Assembly (NCBI RefSeq): GCF_045862745.1
Contig: NZ_BQXN01000001.1
Coordinates: forward strand, 124,001-188,000
Reading direction: 5' to 3'
Length of the DNA: 64,000 nt
DNA from: Furfurilactobacillus entadae
Lineage (GTDB): Bacteria > Bacillota > Bacilli > Lactobacillales > Lactobacillaceae
A model generated the notes under the pieces. It saw nothing but the letters and a program-made list of their open reading frames with translations, ran no database searches and was not told the DNA's origin. The translations under genes were made by a program, and so were the position numbers. Within the stretch, counting starts at the first letter, position 1. The number at the start of each line of letters is the position of its first letter. Shown one piece after another: positions 42,227-50,397 of the stretch.

Positions 42227-43174
42227 ATGAATGAACAGCGTCGGCAAACATGGGGCGTCACATTAGCAAGTTTAGGCGCATTACTATGGGGAATATCTGG
42301 ACCCATTTCCCAAGACTTATTTCAGCACGCTGGCGTGTCGCCGGAGTGGTTGACCGGATTGAAAATGACGATTTCTGGAATTCTTATTTTGGCAATGGTC
42401 ACGGCACGCCAGAGATCACGCGTTTTAAACGTTTGGCGGAAGCGCAGCGATGCGCTCATGATGATCGTCTTTTCATTAATTGGAATGGCGGCCGTTCAAT
42501 ACGTTTACTTCTTAACGGTGCGGGCCTCTAGTGCGCCAACGGCAACCATTATGCAAACGTTGGGGACCGTGATGATCGTACTATGGGGGATCTTTTATCA
42601 TCACGATTATCCACGGCCAGCCGACATTTTAGCGGTGACACTTGCATTATTGGGAACCTGGTTGCTCGTGACGAAGGGCGATTTGTTTCATTTAGCAATT
42701 TCGCCAGTTGCGTTGATGTGGGGGCTTCTCCTTGGCTTGAGTGGTGCGCTGAACACGTTACTGCCAGCGAGTTTACTGCGGCGTTACGATACGTTAACGG
42801 TGGTTGGTTGGTCGATGCTTTTCGGTGGGCTGACGTTTACCGTCATTCACCCAGCATGGCACGATGTGCCAACGTTAAGTTTTTGGAACTGGGCGGGCGT
42901 TGCCTTTATTGTTTTATTTGGGACGGCGCTGGCATACATTAGTTTTATTGGAAGTCTTAATTTGATTTCACCAACGGTGGCGGGGCTGTTAGACGCCTTT
43001 GAACCATTATCAGCAACCATCCTGGCCGTGCTATTTTTAAACGTCACGTTCAATGGTTGGGAATTGTTTGGTGGTGCGTTGATTTTAAGTACCGTCTTTA
43101 TCCTGTCATGGGCAAAGCCGGCAGAAAATCGCCAACAGCCCGAAACTCATGCTGATGACGTGGATGCCCAATAA
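42227..43174 (+). CDS. EamA/DMT family transporter
   Basis: This 315-residue membrane protein has ten predicted helices in two EamA repeats. The first repeat opens LASLGALLWGISGPISQDLF, with the typical W-G-x-x-x-P/xxxx motif. The repeat junction is near TKGDLFHLAISPVALMWGLLLG. The second ends NLISPTVAGLLDAFEPLSATILAVLFLNVTFNGWELFGGALIL, the canonical DMT end. Substrates of such exporters range over amino acids and metabolites and cannot be called. A GGGAGGTTTG site precedes the ATG. A paralogue is present at 56227. Confidence 0.9.
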   Translation: MNEQRRQTWGVTLASLGALLWGISGPISQDLFQHAGVSPEWLTGLKMTISGILILAMVTARQRSRVLNVWRKRSDALMMIVFSLIGMAAVQYVYFLTVRASSAPTATIMQTLGTVMIVLWGIFYHHDYPRPADILAVTLALLGTWLLVTKGDLFHLAISPVALMWGLLLGLSGALNTLLPASLLRRYDTLTVVGWSMLFGGLTFTVIHPAWHDVPTLSFWNWAGVAFIVLFGTALAYISFIGSLNLISPTVAGLLDAFEPLSATILAVLFLNVTFNGWELFGGALILSTVFILSWAKPAENRQQPETHADDVDAQ

Positions 43175-43189
43175 AGGGGAGGTAAACCG

Positions 43190-44218
43190 ATGCAACGAAT
43201 GTCTAAACGGTGGTCGTTAGTTCTTTTGGTATTGATCGGGCTGGGATTAGGAATGGCCCCCAAAACGGTCCATGCTGATCAGATAACAACGTCTGAACAA
43301 CGACAGATCAAGTCATTACGGCAACGTTACGGTCAGTTAAGCCATCAAGCGTACGACGAGAGTAATAGTTATCAAACCAAACCGCAGTTTAAAACAAAAT
43401 TACAACCGGGGAAACTGACATCACGGTATCAAGACCAACTGTTGGCCTACCTAAACTTTTACCGTTCACTGGCGGCGTTGCCAGCGGTGCGTTACGGGTT
43501 AAACACAACCGCTCAGGCGCAAACCGCGGCGGCAGATATGGCAGCTGCAAACGGCTTTTCTCATGGCTTAAAGGGGTTAAAGCGGCCCGGCTACGTAACA
43601 AAGGCGCAATGGCAAACTGGTCAACAAGTTACCATGAACAGTAACATTGGCGAAATGAACGTCCCGGAACGGCTAGATGCAACAATGGGCAATTACGTCC
43701 GGGATAACTTTAATGTGGAAGGGAATAACACGGGGCACCGTGCCTGGCTGCTATCACCCATCATTCATACGGTGGGGATCGGGGTGGCCTATAAACCGCA
43801 GGCAACGTTTGCATACAGTGATATTTATTTTGCAGATCAAAGTGATGATCAACGGTCGATTGTGCCAAATCGCGCTCAGGTGATCAATTATCCGACGGCG
43901 GGTGTTTTCCCAAGTGAGCTATTAAAGACGAAGGTCCCGTCCCGTCCCGTTTACTGGTCGAGCAATTTTACCGTTACTCAAAAGGCGACGGGAACGGTCA
44001 AAGTCACCGTGACGGATTTAACAACAAACAAGCGGATGACTGCTAAAAACGTTCACTTAGATCAGAATCAACACTTTGGTCATTTTGCTAGCATTCTAAC
44101 GTACCGGCCTGCTGGACCTGTCACTGATGGACACCACTATCAGGTTAAGGTAACGGGCTTATCGCAATATCCAAAGGGCTATCAATACTCATTTTTAGCC
44201 TTTTCATTAGCAAATTAA
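43190..44218 (+). CDS. Secreted CAP/SCP-domain protein
   Basis: This is a 342-residue exported protein. The signal peptide at about 1-29 (SLVLLVLIGLGLGMAPKTVHA, cleavage after VHA) is followed by a CAP domain (about 80-215). Its landmarks are LLAYLNFYRSLAALPAVRY, AADMAAANGFSHGL and NNTGHRAWLLSPIIHTVGIGVAY, which carry the CAP histidines and the GHR..LL..P motif. The C-terminal about 100 residues are a beta-rich domain. CAP proteins in lactobacilli are cell-surface proteins of uncertain activity. A GGGGAGGT site precedes the ATG. Confidence 0.87.
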   Translation: MQRMSKRWSLVLLVLIGLGLGMAPKTVHADQITTSEQRQIKSLRQRYGQLSHQAYDESNSYQTKPQFKTKLQPGKLTSRYQDQLLAYLNFYRSLAALPAVRYGLNTTAQAQTAAADMAAANGFSHGLKGLKRPGYVTKAQWQTGQQVTMNSNIGEMNVPERLDATMGNYVRDNFNVEGNNTGHRAWLLSPIIHTVGIGVAYKPQATFAYSDIYFADQSDDQRSIVPNRAQVINYPTAGVFPSELLKTKVPSRPVYWSSNFTVTQKATGTVKVTVTDLTTNKRMTAKNVHLDQNQHFGHFASILTYRPAGPVTDGHHYQVKVTGLSQYPKGYQYSFLAFSLAN

Positions 44219-44226
44219 ACTAGCTA

Positions 44227-44276
44227 AATAAAGCGACCATTAATTGTTATAAATTTGTGGTCGCTTTATTATTTTT
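44227..44276 (+). terminator. Terminator after the CAP gene
   Basis: AATAAAGCGACCA (44227-44239) pairs with TGGTCGCTTTATT (44258-44270), followed by ATTTTTAT. Confidence 0.88.
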
Positions 44277-44410
44277 ATATGGCATTTTTACTAATTGTAG
44301 ATTACAAATTGCCGACAAATCCACCACATCCTAGTAGGTAAACAGTGCAATGCCCATACTGGCGGGTGTTGAAGAAGACTGTATATAGCAAGACGGTTTT
44401 ATTAGCTTGC

Positions 44411-44439
44411 TTGCTGGAAAAAAAGGTTCATGGTAAAGT
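44411..44439 (+). promoter_or_regulatory. Promoter of the GH25 muramidase gene
   Basis: TTGCTG (44411-44416), 17 bases and TAAAGT (44434-44439) lie about 58 bases before the start codon. Confidence 0.5.
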
Positions 44440-44497
44440 TTACGTAATGATTAAAGGATGATTTATTGAAAACGCAATATTTTTAAGGGGCATGCAA

Positions 44498-46630
44498 ATG
44501 AGAATTAAGCTTTATAAAGCTGGTAAGTTCTGGGTCACCTCAGGAGTTGTTTTAACAACCTTAATCGTTGGTGGGATGAAGGCGTCTGCTGATGCAACTG
44601 TCAGCCAGCCAGCCGCAGCGACAACACCAACCGTTGCAAGTACAGTGACAACCGCTGACAAAGCAACGGCGACTTTGAATTCTAATGCTGATCAGCAAAC
44701 AGAAACAGCACAGGCTGTGACTGCGGTTAGCGCAGGTTCAACGGCAGCTAGCAACCAAAGTAGTGCAACTGTGAGTGCAACTAGTGCAGGTTCAACGGCA
44801 AGTAGCAATCAAAGCAGTGCGGCAACAAGCTCGACTAGTTCAAATTCAACTGCAAGTAGCAATCAGAATAGCTCAGCAACAAGCACCGTTGATAACAGTA
44901 GTGAAGCAAAACGTGTCTCTGATGAATCAAGTTCATCAACGTCTGCTAGTCCCGTGAGCTCGGCATCAACAACTGATTCAGAAGCTGCAACGAAAACCGC
45001 AGCTTCGGCTACACGCGTTGTAAGAATGATGAGTGTTAAAACGACCAGTGCTGCTGTTACGAATGGTTGGACAACGGTAAATGGGATTACTCAATATAAT
45101 GTAAATGGAAAGCCTGCAACTGGTGAACAAAAAATTGATGGCATTTGGTATTTGTTTGATGCAAAGACGGGTGCATTACAGTACGGTTTTCAGAACTTGC
45201 AACCCTATAATGAAAACAAAACTGTTTATTATGACACTCACGGCAAAATGGTGTATGGCGAAGCAAAAATAAATAACAATTGGTATTTATTTGATTCTAT
45301 TACGGGTGCCATGCAGTATAACTTTCAAAATTTAACTAATTACGGTCATAATAAAATTGTGTACTATAATGGCAACGGCCAAATGGTTTACGGTGAAGCC
45401 AAGATTAACAATAATTGGTATTTGTTTAGTCGTGATGATGGCGCCATGCAGACTGGGTTCCAGAATTTAGCCAGTTATGGACTCAACAAGATCGTGTACT
45501 ATAACGGCAACGGCCAAATGGCGTACGGTGAAGCCAAGATTAACAATAATTGGTATTTGTTTAGTCGAAATGATGGCGCTATGCAAACCGGGTTCCAAAA
45601 TTTAGCTAGTTATGGGCTCAATAAAACCGTGTACTATAATGCCAACGGTCAAATGGCGTACGGTGAAGCCAAGATTAACAACAATTGGTATTTGTTTAGC
45701 CGAAACGATGGTGCCATGCAAACTGGGTTCCAGAATTTAGCCAGTTATGGACATAATAAAACGGTATATTATAGTAACAATGGCCAAATGGTGTATGGCG
45801 AAGCAAAGATCAATAATAATTGGTATTTATTTAGCCGTGACGACGGATCAATGCAGTATGGTTTTCAAAACTTGACTAATTATGGCTATAACAAGGTTGT
45901 TTACTACAATGCGCAGGGCCAAATGGTGTATGGCTCGCAAGTTATTAATGGCCGGACGTATAACTTTGATCGAGTAACGGGGGCGTTAATCGCTGATTCA
46001 ATGATGAATGGGATCGATATTTCCAGTTACCAACCAGGGATCAACCTGTCGGCAGTGCCTGGTGATTTCGTTGTGATCAAGGCAACTGAAGGGACTTCTT
46101 ATGTTAATCCGTATGAAGTTTCTCAATACGCTAGTGCGCAGGCCGCTGGGAAACTGGTCGGGTTGTATCACTTTGCTGATCCTGGTACCAGTGCTGCTGT
46201 GCAAGCAACGTACTTTGTGAACAACGTTAGAAACCAATTAGTTGATGGTCATGCTTTACCAGTGCTTGATTTTGAAGGGGCCGCGGTTTCACTTGGACCA
46301 GCATGGGCCGAAACGTTCTTAGATACAGTTGCTAATTTAACGGGTGAAACGCCAATGATTTACATGAGCAAGTCGGTCACCCGGGAATACGACTGGAGTT
46401 CTGTAGCAGCGAAGTATCCGTTATGGGGTGCTCAGTATGCTTCAATGAACGCTCAGTACGGCTATGATACTGATCCATGGACGGATAGCGGTTCGTGGGG
46501 CGCTTGGGGTAACAAACCAAGTATTTATCAATATAGCTCAACGGGACGTCTCAGTGGTTGGGGCGATAACCTGGATTTAGATTTGTCATACGTTGGGGCC
46601 TCAACCTGGGCACAATGGACTAACGCCTAA
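44498..46630 (+). CDS. Secreted GH25 muramidase with KxYKxGKxW signal and wall-binding repeats
   Basis: This secreted lysozyme has 710 residues. The N-terminus KLYKAGKFWVTSGVVLTTLIVGG is a KxYKxGKxW signal peptide, cleaved near SADA. A Ser/Thr/Ala-rich linker follows (about 32-180). Next comes a half repeat and six 45-residue units of the glucan/choline-binding-repeat type (GFQNLxxYGxNKxVYYNxxGQMxYGEAKINNNWYLFSR...). The C-terminal GH25 domain (about 503-710) has catalytic NGIDISSYQ, VVIKATEGTSY and LPVLDFEGAA (Asp and Glu), and ends PSIYQYSSTG...LDLDLSYVG. It hydrolyses peptidoglycan. ATG 44498 is preferred because ATG 44492 is too close to AAGGGG. Confidence 0.93.
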   Translation: MRIKLYKAGKFWVTSGVVLTTLIVGGMKASADATVSQPAAATTPTVASTVTTADKATATLNSNADQQTETAQAVTAVSAGSTAASNQSSATVSATSAGSTASSNQSSAATSSTSSNSTASSNQNSSATSTVDNSSEAKRVSDESSSSTSASPVSSASTTDSEAATKTAASATRVVRMMSVKTTSAAVTNGWTTVNGITQYNVNGKPATGEQKIDGIWYLFDAKTGALQYGFQNLQPYNENKTVYYDTHGKMVYGEAKINNNWYLFDSITGAMQYNFQNLTNYGHNKIVYYNGNGQMVYGEAKINNNWYLFSRDDGAMQTGFQNLASYGLNKIVYYNGNGQMAYGEAKINNNWYLFSRNDGAMQTGFQNLASYGLNKTVYYNANGQMAYGEAKINNNWYLFSRNDGAMQTGFQNLASYGHNKTVYYSNNGQMVYGEAKINNNWYLFSRDDGSMQYGFQNLTNYGYNKVVYYNAQGQMVYGSQVINGRTYNFDRVTGALIADSMMNGIDISSYQPGINLSAVPGDFVVIKATEGTSYVNPYEVSQYASAQAAGKLVGLYHFADPGTSAAVQATYFVNNVRNQLVDGHALPVLDFEGAAVSLGPAWAETFLDTVANLTGETPMIYMSKSVTREYDWSSVAAKYPLWGAQYASMNAQYGYDTDPWTDSGSWGAWGNKPSIYQYSSTGRLSGWGDNLDLDLSYVGASTWAQWTNA
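45185..45994 (+). repeat. Six tandem 135-base repeats inside the muramidase gene
   Basis: Units start at 45185, 45320, 45455, 45590, 45725 and 45860, each 135 bases (45 codons). Units 2-5 are nearly identical at DNA level; the first and last are more diverged. Copy number may vary between strains by recombination. Confidence 0.95.
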
Positions 46631-46650
46631 GTAAATTAATTTAACCAATC

Positions 46651-46696
46651 AAAAAGCGCGCTTCCTGGATGAGATTTTCCAGGAGGTGCGCTTTTT
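46651..46696. terminator. Terminator between muramidase and Ig-like protein genes
   Basis: AAAAAGCGCGCTTCCTGG and CCAGGAGGTGCGCTTTTT form an 18-base imperfect stem with T-runs in both directions, serving two convergent genes. Confidence 0.85.
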
Positions 46697-46706
46697 AAAT
46701 TAGCGT

Positions 46707-47684
46707 TTAGAACGAACTGACTAATGATTGGATCTTGCTAACAATCCCATTGACGTTGCTGCTTTTAAGGGTGCTAGTGGCATCGCTTGGGGTAGTGGCA
46801 CTTGAAAGATCATCTAACGTGCTCGAAACCTTAGTCAACTGTGAACTCATAACGCTTCGAGAAACGGCGTTCGCATTGCTCTGCTTAACCTCAGTTTGAA
46901 GTGTGTTAACCTGTGACTGGAGGTCAGAAATGCTGGCTTCATACTGGGTCCGATCATTACTACTTTTATAATCCGTTACCGTTTGTTGAAGGTTTTTAAT
47001 TAAGGCTTGGGTCTCCTTAGATTGTTCCTTTAAACTGGTAATCTGGCCACTTAGTTTACTGTTCTCGGACGTTAACGTTGCCTGTTTGGAAGAAGCTTCC
47101 GCAGATGACGCAGCCGCTTTTGAGGAAGCCTCTGCACTAGATGACGCAGCCGCTGAGGAACTTGCTGCCAAACTTGATGAGCTGGCTGCGGCCGCTTCAT
47201 TTTGCGCATGCTGATGTGCTGAAACACCCCAAATCACAAGGCACAACATGATTAGTCCAGCAATAACGCCATAGATGAGGCGGCGGTGCTGTTGCTTTTT
47301 AGCCGGCTTTTGCTGAGGTGTACTACTATTAACGGCTGCCTGACTAGCGGCGGCTGATTGCGGCGCCGATTCAACAACAATCGGGGAGCGCCCGTCTAAA
47401 TCTGCTTCAGTGTTAACGATAATCAGCGTAAAGTACGCCCGCGCCACGTTGCCGCGGTCGTCCATAACTGCAACGGGAACCTGATGACGGCCAGGAACCG
47501 AAAAATCAATATTTTCAAGGTTGGCGTTCAAATGCGGGGTGAGATCAACACCGCGACCATCGACTGCGAGTGCACCGGCTGCTTGAAGTAGCCGGGCGTT
47601 TGTGGGACGGTTAAGGGCGTCTGATTTGACAATTCTTAACTCTGGATGATTAAAGGTGATGCGTGGGTTTGTGTTATTTTCCAT
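46707..47684 (-). CDS. Membrane protein with N-terminal Ig-like domain and C-terminal coiled coil
   Basis: This 325-residue protein has no signal peptide. Residues about 5-95 resemble a bacterial Ig-like (DUF5011/LPXTG-associated) domain: GRGVDLTPHLNANLENIDFSVPGRHQVPVAVMDDRGNVARAYFTLIIV. A Pro/Ser/Gln linker and PAKKQQHRRL precede one helix (about 138-158, IYGVIAGLIMLCLVIWGVSA). Beyond lie an Ala/Ser stretch and a Gln/Ser-rich coiled coil (about 195-300). The positive charges before the helix predict N-inside, C-outside, which would place the Ig-like domain in the cytosol. ATG 47684 is used; the frame's ATG at 47699 overlaps the AAGGAG site. The function is unknown. Confidence 0.7.
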   Translation of the reverse strand: MENNTNPRITFNHPELRIVKSDALNRPTNARLLQAAGALAVDGRGVDLTPHLNANLENIDFSVPGRHQVPVAVMDDRGNVARAYFTLIIVNTEADLDGRSPIVVESAPQSAAASQAAVNSSTPQQKPAKKQQHRRLIYGVIAGLIMLCLVIWGVSAHQHAQNEAAAASSSSLAASSSAAASSSAEASSKAAASSAEASSKQATLTSENSKLSGQITSLKEQSKETQALIKNLQQTVTDYKSSNDRTQYEASISDLQSQVNTLQTEVKQSNANAVSRSVMSSQLTKVSSTLDDLSSATTPSDATSTLKSSNVNGIVSKIQSLVSSF

Positions 47685-47885
47685 TACAAGCTCCTTCACT
47701 TTAAAAATAAAGTGACGTTTTCGTCTGATATTTATCGTTAATGTATCATAAAATGACGCGGTAGATAATTATGTTTAAGAAATTTGGCGAGAGCTTAACC
47801 TTCTTAATGATATCTAATAAAATTCTGTGTTTCGTAGCAGGGAAACCCCGTTAGCAAGCTTTTTTGAAGTGTAAAGAAAAACCTC

Positions 47886-47914
47886 TTGACACCCTGTTGA
47901 GAGTTAGATAAACT
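47886..47914 (+). promoter_or_regulatory. Strong promoter of rpsP
   Basis: A consensus TTGACA (47886-47891), exactly 17 bases and TAAACT (47909-47914) lie 34 bases before the rpsP ATG. Confidence 0.85.
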
Positions 47915-47947
47915 AGACAACGTTAAGAAATTAGGGAGGAACTACAA

Positions 47948-48220
47948 ATGTCAGTTAAAATTCGTTTAAAGCGCATGGGTTCTAAGAAGCGCCCATTCTA
48001 CCGTGTTGTCGTTGCAGACTCACGTTCACCTCGTGATGGTCGGTTCATCGAACAAATCGGGACTTACAACACGTTGGTTAACCCAGCGGAAATCAAGCTT
48101 GATGAAGAATTAGCAATGAAGTGGTTGAACGATGGTGCCCAACCTTCAGATACTGTTAAGACAATCTTCTCACGCGAAGGTATCATGAAGAAGTACCACG
48201 AAGCTAAGTTTACGAAGTAG
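47948..48220 (+). CDS. rpsP: 30S ribosomal protein S16
   Basis: This 90-residue ribosomal protein opens SVKIRLKRMGSKKRPFYRVV and continues ADSRSPRDGRFIEQIGTYN, diagnostic of S16. GGGAGGAAC precedes the ATG, codons are strongly biased and the promoter is consensus-like. It heads rpsP-khpA, the classical partner group of rimM-trmD-rplS. Confidence 0.98.
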   Translation: MSVKIRLKRMGSKKRPFYRVVVADSRSPRDGRFIEQIGTYNTLVNPAEIKLDEELAMKWLNDGAQPSDTVKTIFSREGIMKKYHEAKFTK

Positions 48221-48240
48221 TCATTCGAGGTGCAATTTGC

Positions 48241-48534
48241 ATGAACACTTATCAAAGTAATCAATTAACGCAGGATGAAGTGGCCGGCTTGCTGGTCACA
48301 CTGGTTAAACCACTGGTTTCTCATCCAACGGCGGTTGCAGTGGCCATTCGGCCAAATGATCGGTTTACGGAGTACGCCTTAACGGTGGCACCGGATGATA
48401 TTGGTGAGGTGATTGGCCGTCATGGTCAAGTTGCCCAGGCCATTCGAACGGTCCTTTATGGGGTTCGGACAACGGATCAAAAACGGAATCGCTTATTGAT
48501 TGTTGATGAGAATAAGAAAGGGCCTGAGAGTTAA
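48241..48534 (+). CDS. khpA: KH-domain RNA-binding protein KhpA (YlqC)
   Basis: This 97-residue single-KH-domain protein opens LTQDEVAGLLVTLVKPLVSHP and has the KH GxxG loop in IGEVIGRHGQVAQAIRTVL. It pairs with KhpB/EloR to regulate cell division and elongation RNAs in Gram-positive cocci and lactobacilli. It lies 20 bases after rpsP. Its stop codon sits inside the loop of the terminator hairpin that follows, an unusual overlap. Confidence 0.95.
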   Translation: MNTYQSNQLTQDEVAGLLVTLVKPLVSHPTAVAVAIRPNDRFTEYALTVAPDDIGEVIGRHGQVAQAIRTVLYGVRTTDQKRNRLLIVDENKKGPES

Positions 48535-48551
48535 TCTCAGACCCTTTCTTT
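48514..48551 (+). terminator. Terminator overlapping the end of khpA
   Basis: AAGAAAGGGCCTGAGA (48514-48529) pairs with TCTCAGACCCTTTCTT (48535-48550), with one mismatch. The five-base loop GTTAA contains the khpA stop codon. The trailing T-run is short, so it may act as a partial terminator. Confidence 0.7.
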
Positions 48552-48570
48552 GTAGACAAAAGGAGGGCAT

Positions 48571-49095
48571 ATGGCCTTTTACACGATTGGAAAAATTGTT
48601 AATACCCAAGGATTAAAGGGAGAAGTTCGGGTGATTTCATCAACCGACTTTCCGGCTGACCGATTTGCGAAAGGGAAGACGGTCTACGTAACGGCCAATG
48701 AACAGAGCGCACGGCAAGAAGCGTTAACAATTGCTTCTATGCGAACACATAAATCCTTTATTTTGCTGAGTTTTAAGGGTTTAGCCGACATCAACTTGGT
48801 GGAAAAATATAAAGGTGCAGACCTTTTTGTTGCTGGCGAAGACCAACATCCATTACCAGACGGACAGTACTACTATCATGAAATCATCGGCCTACACGTC
48901 ATTGATGAGCAGCAGCAAGAAATCGGAACGATTTCTGAAATCATGGCCCCTGGCGCAAACGATGTCTGGGTCGTTAAACGACCCGGTAAGAGTGATTTAT
49001 TATTACCCGTTATTGACCAGGTCGTTAAAACGGTTGATGTCGCTAACGGTGTCGTTCACGTTGAAATGATGGCGGGGTTAGACGATGAGGATTGA
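48571..49095 (+). CDS. rimM: Ribosome maturation factor RimM
   Basis: This 174-residue factor binds S19 and assists 30S head maturation. The N-terminal barrel opens TIGKIVNTQGLKGEVRVIS, and the PRC-type C-terminal barrel has YYYHEIIGLHVID and NDVWVVKRPGKSDLLLPVIDQVVKTVDV. AGGAGGGC precedes the ATG. Its end overlaps trmD by 11 bases, the usual rimM-trmD coupling. Confidence 0.97.
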   Translation: MAFYTIGKIVNTQGLKGEVRVISSTDFPADRFAKGKTVYVTANEQSARQEALTIASMRTHKSFILLSFKGLADINLVEKYKGADLFVAGEDQHPLPDGQYYYHEIIGLHVIDEQQQEIGTISEIMAPGANDVWVVKRPGKSDLLLPVIDQVVKTVDVANGVVHVEMMAGLDDED

Positions 49096-49822
49096 TATTT
49101 TAAGTCTGTTTCCAGATATGTTTGGTCCAATGACGGAATCTATTGTCGGTAAGGCTGGTGAAAAAGGGATTCTGGACATTAACGTGACAGATTTTCGTGA
49201 CTTTACCAGTGATAAACACCATCATGTTGACGATACGCCTTATGGTGGCGGTGCTGGGATGTTGCTTATGCCACAACCCATTTTTGATGCAATGGATCAT
49301 GTTGAAGCAGAAGCTGGTGACCGTGGCCGGGTGATTTTATTAGATCCTGCCGGCGTTCCCTTCACTGAGGCGGTAGCAGAAAACTTTGCGAAGGAAGACC
49401 ACCTGACATTCATTTGTGGGCACTATGAGGGCTATGACGAACGGATTCGGTCACTTGTGACGGATGAAGTGTCACTTGGCGATTACGTCCTGACAGGCGG
49501 TGAATTAGGGGCCATGGTCATGATCGACGCCACGGTGCGCCTTATTCCCGATGTGTTAGGAAACACGGCCTCAGCGCCTGGCGATTCATTTAGTAATGGA
49601 TTGTTAGAGTATCCCCAGTACACACGGCCAGCTGACTTTCGTGGCCAGACCGTTCCTGAGGTGTTAACAAACGGAAATCATCAGTTAATTGCTGAGTGGC
49701 GGGAAAAAGAATCACTGCGGCGGACATACCAACGGCGCCCAGACCTGTTAAAGACCGCTAACTTAACGGTGGCCCAACAACGGCTTTTAAACGATGTGAT
49801 CGACGAGGAGACGCGGGGCTAA
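49085..49822 (+). CDS. trmD: tRNA (guanine-N(1)-)-methyltransferase
   Basis: This 245-residue SPOUT (trefoil-knot) enzyme makes m1G37 in tRNA, preventing +1 frameshifting. It has IDILSLFPDMF, VDDTPYGGGAGMLL, ICGHYEGYDERI (SAM/knot), and SLGDYVLTGGELGAMVMID followed by RLIPDVLGN. The C-terminal tRNA-binding part is intact (RPADFRGQTVPEVL). It begins inside the rimM end. Confidence 0.98.
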   Translation: MRIDILSLFPDMFGPMTESIVGKAGEKGILDINVTDFRDFTSDKHHHVDDTPYGGGAGMLLMPQPIFDAMDHVEAEAGDRGRVILLDPAGVPFTEAVAENFAKEDHLTFICGHYEGYDERIRSLVTDEVSLGDYVLTGGELGAMVMIDATVRLIPDVLGNTASAPGDSFSNGLLEYPQYTRPADFRGQTVPEVLTNGNHQLIAEWREKESLRRTYQRRPDLLKTANLTVAQQRLLNDVIDEETRG

Positions 49823-49851
49823 TATCTGGTGTAAGTACAATAATGTGTAAA

Positions 49852-49927
49852 GGAACGGCCCTTTACAGGTCATCGTCACTATGGTATTCTTGTTTATGGC
49901 AATTTTTGCCCATAATACCGATGTTCC
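49852..49927 (+). promoter_or_regulatory. Probable L19 leader (autoregulatory rplS 5' UTR)
   Basis: Nested stems GGAAC (49852-49856)/GTTCC (49923-49927), GGTATT (49883-49888)/AATACC (49914-49919) and TATGG (49895-49899)/CCATA (49909-49913) form one long hairpin ahead of rplS. Firmicutes rplS genes carry an L19 leader at this place. Identification rests on position and structure, not on a model search. Confidence 0.6.
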
Positions 49928-49976
49928 GCTTGTAGGGAGCCTGCAATGAATGTTGAGTTGAAAGGAAGAGCTCAAT

Positions 49977-50330
49977 ATGAGACAGAACCAATTAATCGAA
50001 AAAATCACCGCTAGCCAACTTCGCGATGACATGCCTGACTTCCGTGCCGGAGACACGGTTCGTGTATACGCACGAATCGTTGAAGGAACCCGCGAACGGA
50101 TCCAATTGTTTGAAGGGGTTGTTGTTAAGCGCCACGGCGCCGGCATCTCTGCTACGTACACTGTTCGTAAGATCAGTAACGGGATTGGTGTTGAACGGAC
50201 TTTCCCTGTTAACTCACCACGTGTTGATCACGTGGAAGTTACTCGTCACGGTCGCGTTCGTCGGAGCAAGCTTTACTACTTACGTGCATTGCACGGTAAG
50301 GCTGCCCGGATCAAGGAAGCTCGTCGTTAG
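49977..50330 (+). CDS. rplS: 50S ribosomal protein L19
   Basis: This 117-residue ribosomal protein opens RQNQLIEKITASQLRDDMPDF and has the hallmark FRAGDTVRVYARIVEGTRERIQLFEGVVVKRHG. It ends KLYYLRALHGKAARIKEARR. GAAAGGAAGAG precedes the ATG. It follows trmD with a 154-base structured leader and ends the group. Confidence 0.98.
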   Translation: MRQNQLIEKITASQLRDDMPDFRAGDTVRVYARIVEGTRERIQLFEGVVVKRHGAGISATYTVRKISNGIGVERTFPVNSPRVDHVEVTRHGRVRRSKLYYLRALHGKAARIKEARR

Positions 50331-50340
50331 ACGTGTGCCT

Positions 50341-50376
50341 AAAAAACGTCACTACAATTATGTAGTGACGTTTTTT
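50341..50376 (+). terminator. Terminator of rplS
   Basis: AAAAAACGTCACTACA pairs perfectly with TGTAGTGACGTTTTTT around ATTA, 11 bases after the stop. Confidence 0.93.
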
Positions 50377-50397
50377 GTTTGCCATTCAATCCTTAAT

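Noticed and set aside
45185..45994. Regular tandem repeats considered as a CRISPR-like array
   Set aside because: The period of 135 bases is exactly 45 codons, and the repeats lie in frame within a secreted enzyme; there are no spacers and no cas genes.
47820..47875. Possible terminator or riboswitch upstream of the rpsP promoter (GGGAAACCCC and TTTTTT)
   Set aside because: The arms do not pair into a continuous stem leading into the T-run.
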